Assembly (NCBI GenBank): GCA_024734555.1
Contig: JANPWX010000204.1
Coordinates: 1,408,978-1,472,977 of the forward strand
Reading direction: 5' to 3'
Source of the DNA: Trochalopteron elliotii
Taxonomy: Eukaryota; Chordata; Aves; Passeriformes; Leiothrichidae
DNA length: 64,000 nt
Shown here: one piece after another, positions 36,101 to 48,100 of the stretch
Layout: every line of letters begins with the position of its first letter
Position numbering within the stretch: position 1 is the first letter of the stretch
The notes under the pieces: model-generated
Database searches by the model: none
Told to the model about the DNA's origin: nothing
What the model saw: only the letters and a program-made list of their open reading frames with translations
Position numbers and translations under genes: made by a program

Positions 36101-39100
36101 ATGCAAAATTGTGTGAAACAAGTCTAAACTGTTTGAACTTGTTAACCTTGTTTGCTTCAGCTTCCTACTTCCTGGATTCTGTAGTCAGTAAGAAATTGAT
36201 TACTGTGCTGTGACTCGGCAGTCTCAGTAAGAATAAATCAAATAGTAAATTCTTATGGTAAATAGATTGCTATTGTGCTTAAACAGTTGTGTGTATAAGA
36301 ACTTCTGCTGTATCCATGGTCTGTTACTAGGTGTTACCTTCCAGTCCTATTTTGTGTGCCAATGATTCATATTCATAAACAAAAAAGCAAATATATAGAC
36401 TAAGGAAACCTCAGTAATTTAAACTAACATGGATTTGCATATGTGTGAAAGAGACAATGATTGTAAATAAAAAAAGATAGCAGGGGAAATTATACTTTTG
36501 GCAATAATTGGTCACACTCTTAGGCATATTTATGGGGGATCTGTTACAGTTTGCTGAAAATGTGCCTGCTTCTTGTCCAGGTAGTCTGAACATGACTTCA
36601 GTGATCTGAAGTTGATTTGAGATCCCCATCAGTATAACTAATACTCTGTATTAAAAAGTAAAGAGGAGAATCAGCAGGTTACTGCTTCAGTGTAAAATTT
36701 GGATGTTAAATTATCTATCTCATTTAGGTCTTTTTGAGTTATATCATTGTGCTCTTCCCGTCCCTCCCAAAAAAATCTCTGAAGACACGTATCATATCTG
36801 GAAAACTTAGTTCACAGTCACTGTGATAATTAAAAAAAACCAAACCACAACAGTCAGTATTTTTTTGTTTGAAATTAACATGGTATCCTGACAAAGTGGC
36901 AACATTCCATTATAGTTGAGTCACCAGTGATTTCAACTAAATATATGATCTCTCTTTGCTTTAGTCAGAAATTGCGTAGGAAGTGCAAATGCAGCACTGC
37001 ATGCAGAGACAGCTGAATTTCAAAGCGTGTCTTGTTACCCTCGTCTTGTGAAGGGTTGGTAGTGTGATGTTACATTGTATTTTAAGTTCTTTAGTGCTGT
37101 GAGTTGCAGAAACCGGATACATCAAATCCATCATAAAGTATTAGTACAGTTTGAATCTTGCATCTCTCAGGGCTGATGTCAAGAAATGCTGTTCCTTTCC
37201 AATCAGCTGAATTCCGGCAACTGAGGTGGTCCCTGTGTTTTTGACATTTTAGATGCCAAGCTCAGCCAGTTTTGGGAAGCCCCTCCTCCCCTTTGTGTAT
37301 CAGCAGTACAGATGAGCAGAAAATGTGATTGAAATGTTCCTGCCTTAAGAGACTCTTGAATTTGGACTGGGAGAATTTTGTTCTGTTTTCTGTGTTTTTG
37401 ATAAACATACATGATGAAAATAAAGATGTGGGAAGCCAAAGTTATAAACATGGTTTGCATTTGCCACATGAAAGTGTGCACATAATTAAAAAAAATACAA
37501 TCTTTCCTCTTTAAAAACAAGCTCCACTGTAGGTTTTTTTTTTAAATTATTATTTTTATTTCTAGAGGAATACTGTCATTTAAATTGGACTAAAAATTAT
37601 AATGAAATGCCTTTGCCTCCAGGTGGTCTTTTTCATTAAAGAATCTGGTAAAATATTCACTGGATCTTTTCTGACAGAAATTTTTGCTTTAGTCTAAAAG
37701 GCATATTTATTGTTGAAAATGTTTACTTGAACAGAATTCAAATAGCTGTAATTTCTTTTTTGGGAAGGAAAGACTCATGTAACATTTCAGATTTCCAACA
37801 TGAGTAATTCTTCTGTGAGCATTATTTTGGCGTTCACTCACTTGTGCAGAGGCTTTGGCAGCCTATAAAGAATAGCTAAAACCTGCTTCATGGGTAAGGC
37901 CCAAGTGCTATGACAAGATGAAAACTGCTCTGAAAATAGTTGTATGGGAACTGAGGTGCCTGGCACCCACTGACACCAAGGTAATTCAAATATGGTCATT
38001 ACTGGAAATTAGAAGAAGAGAGTGTTAGTAAGATATTGGTCATTAGCAGGGTAGGAGAAATAGGGCAGTAGCCAATGGATTGCTGTTGTACATCTGCAGG
38101 TAGTGAGGAGGATCCAGGCACTGCATCTTGAATGACGGGACATCAGTCCAACTTTATGGCTCTGAGTGATTCATGCCATTTTTAGAGTTTATACTGCACA
38201 CTTCAGGGGAATTAGAGCTCCCCAGTGTAACTGTCTGCTTTATTCTCTTGTTTCTATGTGTTCTTAAATTGTGATCTGAGCCCTCCGTGTGTTCAATCAG
38301 CCTTTGTAAAACTGTGCTGCTCCTCGCCAGTGTGCGCACAGAGGGTGTTAAACAGGTCCAAGGCAGCGCCTGTGGGCAGGGCAGTCTTTATTGCTAACTC
38401 TGTAAAAAGTTTGTCTCTCCTACCTCGGGAAGACCTTTTAATTTACTTTTTCTGTGGTTTTCTGAAACTGCTCAACTCACTTGGATGCTCAGGCACAGGA
38501 TGGGATGAGGGAGTGATGTATGGCTGACACAGTTTTTATGTCACATAGCAGAATGAGAAGGGGCCACCCAATGTGTGTGTTCAGCACACATGGCCTGGCT
38601 GCATGAGCCCTCTGGCCAGCCCTATCCCCACCTCCACTGAGCCCTCCTGGATGGTGCCCACCCCCAACACCATGGTGGGGATGGAACCTGTGGGCATTGC
38701 ATGGGAGCCTAACGAAGTATCATCCTGGAAAGTGGGGCAGATTCACTTTGTGTTTTGGCCAAATAATTTTCTGTCAGTTTATTGAAAAATGACTGGGAAG
38801 GGGAAAACAAAATAAAAAGGCTCATCTTACTTCTTTTAATACTGCTTGTGGAGTTTTAATCAGTCATGCTTTTTTTAGGCCCTTATTTCTTGCCTTGTGA
38901 TCTGCTGCCTAATTCAATTTTTCATTCCTGCTGCAGAAAATGTCTTTCTGCAATTTCCAATATCCAGCTTCATTTATCCCTTTTAGAAGAAATGTAGCTT
39001 TTTATAGCATGTTTTTTTCTCTCTGGCTTCTGTGAAGCCATGGGTGAGAAAGTGTCAAGCCTGAGGTAAAAAATTAGATTTAAAGCCCCTAATCAAGGTC

Positions 39101-42100
39101 TACAGTGTGAGCCTCCATCTGCACCTGACTTCTGGGAGATCTGGTCCAGAATGAGCTTGAAAATCTGTGTGTGGAAGGCAGCCAGTGTAACAGCAGATAT
39201 CACCTGCAGGAGACTTTGGGGGAGCCTTACCTACCTTGATTTGATTGAGACTGTGCTACTCCCCTTGCAGGGTATTAGCAGCAGTCTCTCCCCATGTTTC
39301 TTTCCTTTTATTATCCCTCTCTCAAACTAACAATCTTTCTGGCCCTTTTTTAGCCCCTCTCCTTAGATCGGGGAAGTGTTTAAGAAATAGACTGTATTTC
39401 ACATCTCTGGTTGTTCTTACACAATCATGTTAGACCAGTTTTAATCTGGGTCTTGCCAGGGCACTCTCTCAGAGGGTCTTCTCTTCTGTCTTACTGAGCT
39501 CCTTCGTGCTGCTGATAGGCCTTTTCTTAATTTTTCTTAGTGCAGACTTTGCTACTGATGAGATGCTCTTTTTTGGGGGACAAGCAGTTCTCTGTGTCTG
39601 CCAATTTTAATTTAATTCTGGTTATCCAAGGGATCTTTTTCTAGTAACAGTGTTATTTTTGTGCTTCTTCCCTAGAATGGCTTCCTTTTGAATTATTGAA
39701 GCCTCTTTGAGTTGACTTTGTTGATTTTGGAGGCTTCTTTTACATTGAATATCCCAGTATTTGGGCAATAGGTGGTGGTTATCAACACTTTAAGTTCCTG
39801 TTTATTCCTATGGACCACATTCCTCCTAAAATGGCTCATGTCTATTTAGCAATTTCTGTACTGGTGTCTCAGTGTTCCAACTCTTCCTCTAACCCTTGTT
39901 GCTTGCTACATATTCCATGTTTTTAGATTCAGGACTCCATTTTTCAGAATTTTAGCATCAACCAAATGTTTTGGGCTTCTAGATGGAAGTATGACTTTGT
40001 CATTCATTCTTCTGCATTTTATTTGATTCTGGGTGATGTGAGAAAGCGTGATAGAGTCATGTTATAAATTGCTGTTTTAAAGGTTCCTTTGAGGAATGCA
40101 ATTCTCATTGTTTAGGTCCCTTTGCTCTGCTCTGGGAAGTGCACTCAGTTTCCCAGACAACTCAGAAGAACGTTAACTCTTATTTAAGAAAATACTTCTG
40201 TAATTAGGAGTCTATTTACTTGATCTGATTTTTACCCTGATCCTTAGAGTTCCACAAAATGCATTGGAAAATCTGACTAGAGAACATCAAAGGTAGGGGG
40301 TGAAGGCAATATGTGCTAGGGAGACATGAGAGATTTTTCTGGGCTACTTTGTGTAAAGTTTGATTCTTAGCTTTTGTGGTGAGTGGGGGGAAAATGGATG
40401 CACCAAGAGTGTTACAAAATAATTCAGTAACTATAAATAAAAGTCCTTATAGTCTCTGTATAGCAATTTGAGAAGAGCTGTGAGAAAAGCTAGCTTTTGT
40501 GTTAGTGAAATTTCTTAGGATGGCATCAAGCCTACTCCTTTGACCCTACGATTTAGAGGGTGCCTAGAACACTCTGTGCTTTGGAGGCTTGGTAGGATAT
40601 TTTTTTGTTTTGCTTCTTGGGTATCATTTTAATTTATTTAAACCTCAAATAAAGAAGGTATACTGTTTTGTGATTTTAATTGGTAGAGTGTTTTTAAATC
40701 ACTGAAACGATTTGAGAGAGATGACTTTCTGATAGGCTTGTTAAAATAGTAGCTGGACCTACTTCTTTCCATTGCTTTCTTGGAGAAAAGGTTATGGGTT
40801 GAAGCTGATAAACAGAAAAATTATTAATGTGCACAGTCTTCTTTTAGCCTTTTGAAATTTGGAATTGCAGAACATCTTTTAGCAACTGTATCCAAGATAA
40901 GCACAAGGCATGCAGTTCCCCCAGACTATCTTCAAACTATTTTGCCTTCATTTTTATGTTCTTTAGTAGTTACCATTTAGTCATCTGTCAAGTGAATATC
41001 TGTGACTAAAGGATTTTCAAAAAGAGCACACGTGGGGGGATTTGCTTTTATGATGCCATAGTGGTCTGCATAGACCATCACCACAAGCATGTAGCACAAC
41101 TCCTTACTTTCATTGGTTTTACAGTATTTTCACTTTGGAAGTCTTACTTTGTGCTGTCACAGGTCTGAAGTAGCAGCTGCTGCAATATCTAATTGCCTTA
41201 TTATGCCTTATTATTTCTCTGTATAGGGCAGAAACATGAGAAGCTCTCAGTGAGAAAGAAGATATGGGAGAGATGCAGAGGGAATTAATACTGGCAAACT
41301 GTGTTGAGAAAGCATGTAACAGTTATGGCTTGCCAATATTCACTGCCTTGCTCCAGTTCAAAAATCTGCTAAATAGAATTAGCATGGAGTTATTGATTAA
41401 ATGTTTAATCTGTGTCTTTTTTGGTTCTTTAAAACCTACCCAATTAAGTGAGATTGAAAGACAAGTGAAATTATGACTAACTTTTCTCAGGATGAATTCA
41501 CTTTTTAACATTTTCAGAGAACTAGGGTGGGTTTTTTTGGTGATAGAGGGTGTAGTAAAATGACTTTCAGAAAAATCTGTAGCCATTTTGTATAGATAAT
41601 CCACTTACAGAGTATCTAGGTAGTTATTTGATGGTGTAGTGAGAAAGAGACTGCTGAGACACTGCACTGGATAGGCAGAGAGGGATTAATTAGTCCCAGC
41701 TTGCTTTTTGGAGGAGACTGTCTTATTCTTAAGGGTCTAATTCTAGAAACATCTGTCATGAAAATTGAAGTAAAGACTGGAAGCTGCTAATCAGCAACTT
41801 CGCTGACTGGCTAAATTATTTTAGTATAGTACTGCATATTTCTTCTGCAGAATATTCTTCCCACAGTGCCTTGCTGCTTCGAAATTCATTTTTACTGCAA
41901 AAATGACTGCTTCATACATTTGTTGTTTTAGGATGAGTTTCTGTAATAACTGTGGAAGGCTTGTGTATTGGAATATTGAATAAGGCTTACACGAGACAAG
42001 TTGTCACTACCAAAACATAATATTGTCATGTAATTAACTTATTGGTATTTAGGTTTCCAGGTCAAGTATCTGCAGGCACAGACTGCAGCCTTACCTTTAG

Positions 42101-45100
42101 TCATTGCACGCTTTCTGTGGCTTTGTGAAAATATCCAGGCAGTAGTTCATATTCAAGTTGTATTTTCAAGGTTGTACTCAGGGATTACTTTTGTTGTTAA
42201 ACATTCTGGAGAAGGTAGGGATTAGTTTTGCAGCAATTACCAAGGAGCATTCATATATAATACCTGAATAATTTGTATCTTATTGCTAAGGAAGTTCTGT
42301 AGTTTCTGACACATGCTTTAATATCTGTCTTTCCATGGTAGGGAGAACAGGTATAAGACATTAAATGGGAAAGTGCATGATATCTGGTATATCTTTCTGA
42401 CTCTGAGATTTGGAATACAGATACTGGGGGTGGATTGAATGCTAGATACAAGTTAAACCTTGCAAATCCACATGCCATGCTAAAGAAAATGGGGAGAAGG
42501 TAGTGAGCTTGGAGGATTCCAAACCCCTTGGTATGTGCCACATGAGCGGTTCAAAGTAGTGTGAAGTTCCACAATGCTCGACTGCTTAAGAGATTATCTT
42601 TGCCCAAACTTCAGGTTAACAGCATTTGCAGTCCGAATTAATTGCTCCTTATGGTCCAGCTTTCAGAGCTGCCACTTGCCTCTGGCATGATTCCTTAGTG
42701 TCCCTGCCTGAGCCGAGGAACTGAAGCTACAGAATTATCTGGGTGCATTTGCAGCAAAGGTGATGTTTCTCTCCTATGGAATTGCTTTCACATCCAACTA
42801 TCCACTTCTGTCTTATCTGAACATTTATTACATTTCAACCATTCACTTTAAAGCTGCTTTTTTTTTTTCCTATTTAAGAAGCTTAGAATGCAGCCTAGAA
42901 AAGATTACTTCATTTATGTGGTGCACTGAACCAACCTGAAATAAAGGGCTTCTATTTAATCTGAAATCAAGGCTTTTGCTGTACAGATAAAAGAACAGGT
43001 AGTTTATTTCTTGCTCTGATGCTACAAATTCAACAGTCACAACTCTCTCTTGCTTTGTTTTAATGTATTGTATCAGATATTTGACTAAAAACGTACCATC
43101 ACTGAATATGTTCAGCAGCACTTTGTGTGTAAGAGCAGCACTTTATTTTTGTTGGATTCTGTGTGCCTCAGCAAGAGAAGTAAGATCAGATTACAGATAG
43201 TACCTGTATAACTCTGCTGCCTGAGTTCCATTCACTTACTTCAGGAACCCACCATCAGTACTGGGATCTGCTGTGTCTCTCCCCTGGGATGCTGAGGAGA
43301 ATGGAGTGAGATTGAGGTGCAGTTTGCTTGTGAAGTGGTGGGACAGGGATTGTATTTTTAGTGTTGAGAAGCTGCCACTGGAAAACAGGGAAGAAGTGGA
43401 CAATGGACTGGCTTTCTTGCTCACTTAAGGTCCAGCATGCATGTGAGAGCTGCTGCTGTTGTGAATTGTCCTGGTAGCATTCACCAAGAAAAGCTACAAA
43501 ATCCTAAACCAGTCACACATGAGCTTTTGTCCACTTGCCAGCAAGGTCATTAAATTTTCATGTCCACCTGGCAAAGGAAGTTGAATTTGCATGATAAACA
43601 CCATCTGCAGCTAATGTCATACCTGACCTCTCCACAAACTCTTGAACTTGCACTCCCCAGCAGTGTGTATTTTAAAAAGCTCTTTTGGCCATGTGTCAGC
43701 ATAACACTGCTGTTACTTAATTTAAAAAGCGTTAATTAAGCTGATGCCATATTGATGAGTGTATTGGAAAGGCATACATGTTGGGCAAAGTGTATGGCAG
43801 CATTGTACATCAACTTTGTTCTTCTGTTCTTTGCTGGTTAAAACAAGTCTTTGACTCTTGATAAGCTTCCTTCTGTTACCATTTTCCCGGTAGCTTCCTT
43901 TATTTTTTTTAATAGCTCTTTTTTCTTGTGCCTGACATAGTTGTACATGTGGTTTGGGTGGTATTTTGGGTTTGTATGGCCAGGTTTTGGTAGCAGGGGG
44001 GCTACAGGGCTAGCAGTAGGTACAGCTTCTGTGAAAAGCTGCCAGAAGTTTCCCCCATGTTGGGTAGAGCCAATGCCAGCTGGCTCCAAGATGGACATGC
44101 TGCTGGCCAAGGCTGAGCCAATCAGGAATGACAGTAATGCCTCTGTGATAGCATATCTGAGAAGGAGATAAAAGTTACTGCACAGTTGTAGTTGTGGCCA
44201 TAGAAGAGCAGGGTGAGAACATGTCAGAGCAACAGCCCTGCAGCCACTAAGGTCAGTGGAGAAGGAGGAGGAAGAGGAGGGCAGGAGGAGCTTCTGGTGC
44301 CAGAGCTGAGATTCCCCTGCAGACCATGGTGAGGCAGCTGTGCCCCTGCAGCCCATGGAGAACCATGGGGATGCAAAGATCTACCTGCAGCCCCTCGAGA
44401 TGACCCACACCAGAGCAGGTGAATGCCCAAGAGAAGGTTGTGAACCTGTGGCAGGCCCGTGCTGGAACAGGGTCTTGCAGGGACCTGTACACCTGTGGAA
44501 AGAGGAGCCCATGCTGGAGCAGGTTTCCTGGTAGGACTTGTGGACCCACACTGGAACAGGCTGTTTTGAAGGATGGCACCCTGTGGAAGAGTGAATCACA
44601 CTGGAGAAGTTTGCAGAGAACTGTCTCTGTGTGAGAGGCCCCACACTGGAGCAGAGGAAAGACTCTTCTCCCTGAGCAGTGAGAGAAACCACATGTGATA
44701 AACTGACCATAACCGCCACTCCCCATCTCCCTGTGCCAAAGTGGGTGTGTGGCTGACCACAAACATTGCTTTTTATCTGTCTGGGTGTCCTGCATTTATG
44801 TTTTGCAAAATATGTAGTTCTACTTGAAGATTTAGTATTATTTCTGTAACTCTTGCTCTACAGCATGCTAAAATCATGGATGTCTTTTAGTTGTACCCCA
44901 AGGTCTTTGGCTCTTGTCTTTGGAGAAGTTTCCACTTTGCGTTGGTTCAATCACCTCACAGATAGGCGTTACTGAAATTTGTAGAAGGTAGTGGATCTGG
45001 TGAGGGAACTTACTGTGACACAAAGACCTAAGCTCTGTTTATTATTTGTATTAATGTTGGTGGTTTGAGAGCAGGATGCCAATTTTTTTGTGGGGGAGAT

Positions 45101-48100
45101 AGGAGTCATCTCCTGCAGTTCTGGCTGCCGTGTCTGGGTACAGCCATAGCTGGGAACCAGGTGCTGCAGCACTGTATGATGCCGGCTGCCTCCCTCTTTG
45201 GTGTGCCAGTCTCATGCCAACTAAAAGGGGAGGATTGGAAATCAGGAGCTGTGTCCTTATGTGACACTGGGAGTCAAACAGGGAACAGGAACAAAATTCA
45301 GGTTGCTGACAACACATATAATGTTTTAGGTGTCTTTTTTCCCTATAATGGCTTTCAAAAGCATAGTTGTAGGACCTTTTAAAAAGCATAAAATAGAGGG
45401 TGGTATCTGTCCCTCCCTAGTAAACTTGATTAGTACCTTTGCCTTGTCAAAATGCTGAATATAACTCAAACCTTGAAGTCCAGGAAATTATGAGGTAAGG
45501 GCCAGCACAAATCTTAATATAAATCTTAGTTCTGCCAAGGAACTGATTATACCCGTTGGAACAGCTCAGTAACATTAGTATTTATAATAAGCCGGTATGA
45601 AAAATTGAGAAAGTATATTTTTGTTTGCATTTTCACTTTTATTGTATATGCTCTGGCTTCAGGTAGCTGGGAAATACTTCAGCAAAGGAAAGCATAACTG
45701 TTAGCTCACAGCAAGTGCTGCCTTTGGGGAGCAAGTGTACCTTTATAAGGGTGGGATTTATTAGGCTGCAATGTTAATAACAAATAAGGTTTCTTCTCGT
45801 GTGCATTGCCAGTGATGTGATGAGATGCAATGTGACAGTCAGTTGTTTGTGGGTGCAATGAGATGTCACAGAATGGAAGAATCCTCAGATCAAAGGGGGA
45901 GGATTTGTAACATTTAGTGCAGCTGAGAACATTTTAAAATGTACAGCAGGAACATTTGCTGTAGCTCGTTTGCTTTAGATGACTAACACAAAATTGGATG
46001 TGGCCCATGGTGACTGAGCTTTCTTCCTAGGGGGGTTGTAGTGCTCGTAACATGGAAATAAAAGGTTCTCAAAGAAGGTTTCAGCTGCACTTTGGGGCTT
46101 GTATTACCTTAACCTCTTATTTCCAATTTAAGTTCTGATGATTTTGCTACCCTTCACATTTCTGAAGGATGTTCCCCTTACTGAAGGATGTTCCCCTGCT
46201 TACAATAAGGTCTTCTGTCACTTTGTACATTAATTACATTGAATAAATATTTTTTCAGTACTGTCATGCAACAGATTTTCTTTATTAGGGCAGGGAAGGC
46301 ATATGTGTAGGAGTCTAGCAATATGACCTTCCCCTGTGATACAGGGGACCCAGATTTTAATTCCTTACCCATGAAAGACAAGAACTGGCATACTGTTGGA
46401 ATCAGAGTTAATTTTGTATTCATCTACTACTCTGTCTCAGGCAGGGCCAGTACTAGATGAATAAGGTATAAACAGCTCAGCAATAGCACTTTGGTCTTTC
46501 CAGCTTTTTCCTGTCTGCCTCTTTATGTTAAGTAATGCTTGATGTACTTTTCTTACATAAATTCTTTTAATGGGAGATCAGATCTGTCATGTTTCAGAAG
46601 GTAGACTCAATTCTTTCATACAATAAAAAGGGAAATATGTATGCGAGGCTGCAGCTGGTGGCATTCAGAGGCTGATCCCAGGCTGGCTTGGCAGCTGCTT
46701 CTACCTCTTTAGACATGAGCTCAGGTCTCCATTGCTTCCTGGGGCATGGGGACTGCAAGTGAGTGATAAATCTAACAGAGAGTATGATGGGTGGTTTCTG
46801 TAAGAAATGGTGTGACTTCAGGAGAGGATTCATAGTTGAAAAGTCTGAAAAACGAAAGATACCTTTCTTAAGCCTGAAGGCAGTCCAATATTACAGTTAA
46901 ACCTTCCACTGACTACCACTTAGTTCAGTATTTTTTGTGGAGCTTGTTCAAAGGAGCATTGTGGGAAGAGGTGAATCCCACTGAAGTTCTGGAAGCTGCA
47001 GCCTCCCTGTGAGTTAAGCTGTCAGTGGTTTACTTTCCTTTTGTTGTGTTTGGTTCCATTTTCTCTGGGGGAGTGAAGACTCTGCAGGGAAACAGAGCCC
47101 TTGCTACATACTAAACATTATGTGAAACAATCTCAGATCCAATATACAAGAACAACATGGCCTCCCTGACCTGTGGTGGCTGTCCTGTGCGACTGCCTAC
47201 ATGTTGTCTAGCATCAGATGCCCAGCTGCCTGTGACCCTTTCTTTTCTAGTGCCTCACTCAGTACAGCTAGAATTAAACCTTTAATAATGTTTTCATTAT
47301 TGCTTTTCCAGTGAGACACTGGCTGTGAGCAAATTGCAGAGTAAGCTGAGCCAGTAAAGGAGTTCTAGAATATTGCAGAATCATTCTTTTGAGAGAAGAG
47401 ACCTGAGTTCCCTGGGATTTGCTGGGTCTGGGAAGCACTTGATAATGTTAGCTTAAAGCCTTTCCTCCCCTGCAATACTCTGCTTTCTTCCTTTTGTCAC
47501 ACAACCTTCCCCTGCTATCTCTACAAAAAAGCTTTCATGCAATCTGGCCTGTCAGCTGTTGCTTTTGTGCATTGTGCTGGATCTGGGATAAAGAGTAAGC
47601 TCTTCAATTCTGATGCTGTACACTGTGGCTTGAATGCTGATGGTGCTCTGGTTAAGAATAAGGCAGCCAAGCGAGCTTACAATTAACAATATCTAATCAG
47701 ATGTGAGAACAGTGAGTTCCTAGAAGTAGTTGCATTTTTAAAGATTCTGCTTTTATTTCCCCTTTCAAAGCTGCTCACCTCGGTATTTTCAGTACGGAAA
47801 ACTGCATGGCTAGGAAACAGACTTGTGTATAGACCTCAGTATTACAAGATTTGTCTTCAAAAAAGCCAATTAGTGCTTGAAGTAGAAGCTAATCTACTTC
47901 ACAAGTGTAATTCCCATTCTTTGCGTTACAATCAGCAGCAAGCAACCACACTGCTGAACATCACTTTGAGAAAGAGCAAGTACTGGTCTGTTTCTGTACA
48001 TCTTTTCTATGTGTTTCTATTTCTAGAGGTTTTTTCCACTAACCTAACGTGTGTCAGTGTGACCACTGTGTGAAGACAGAGCAATCTGCTGCAGCAGAGC

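Noticed and set aside
44253..44795. 180-codon - strand open frame and companions at 43838-44719
   Set aside because: It lies antisense across the LTR and its internal sub-repeats, which create stop-free reading. No protein family is recognisable.
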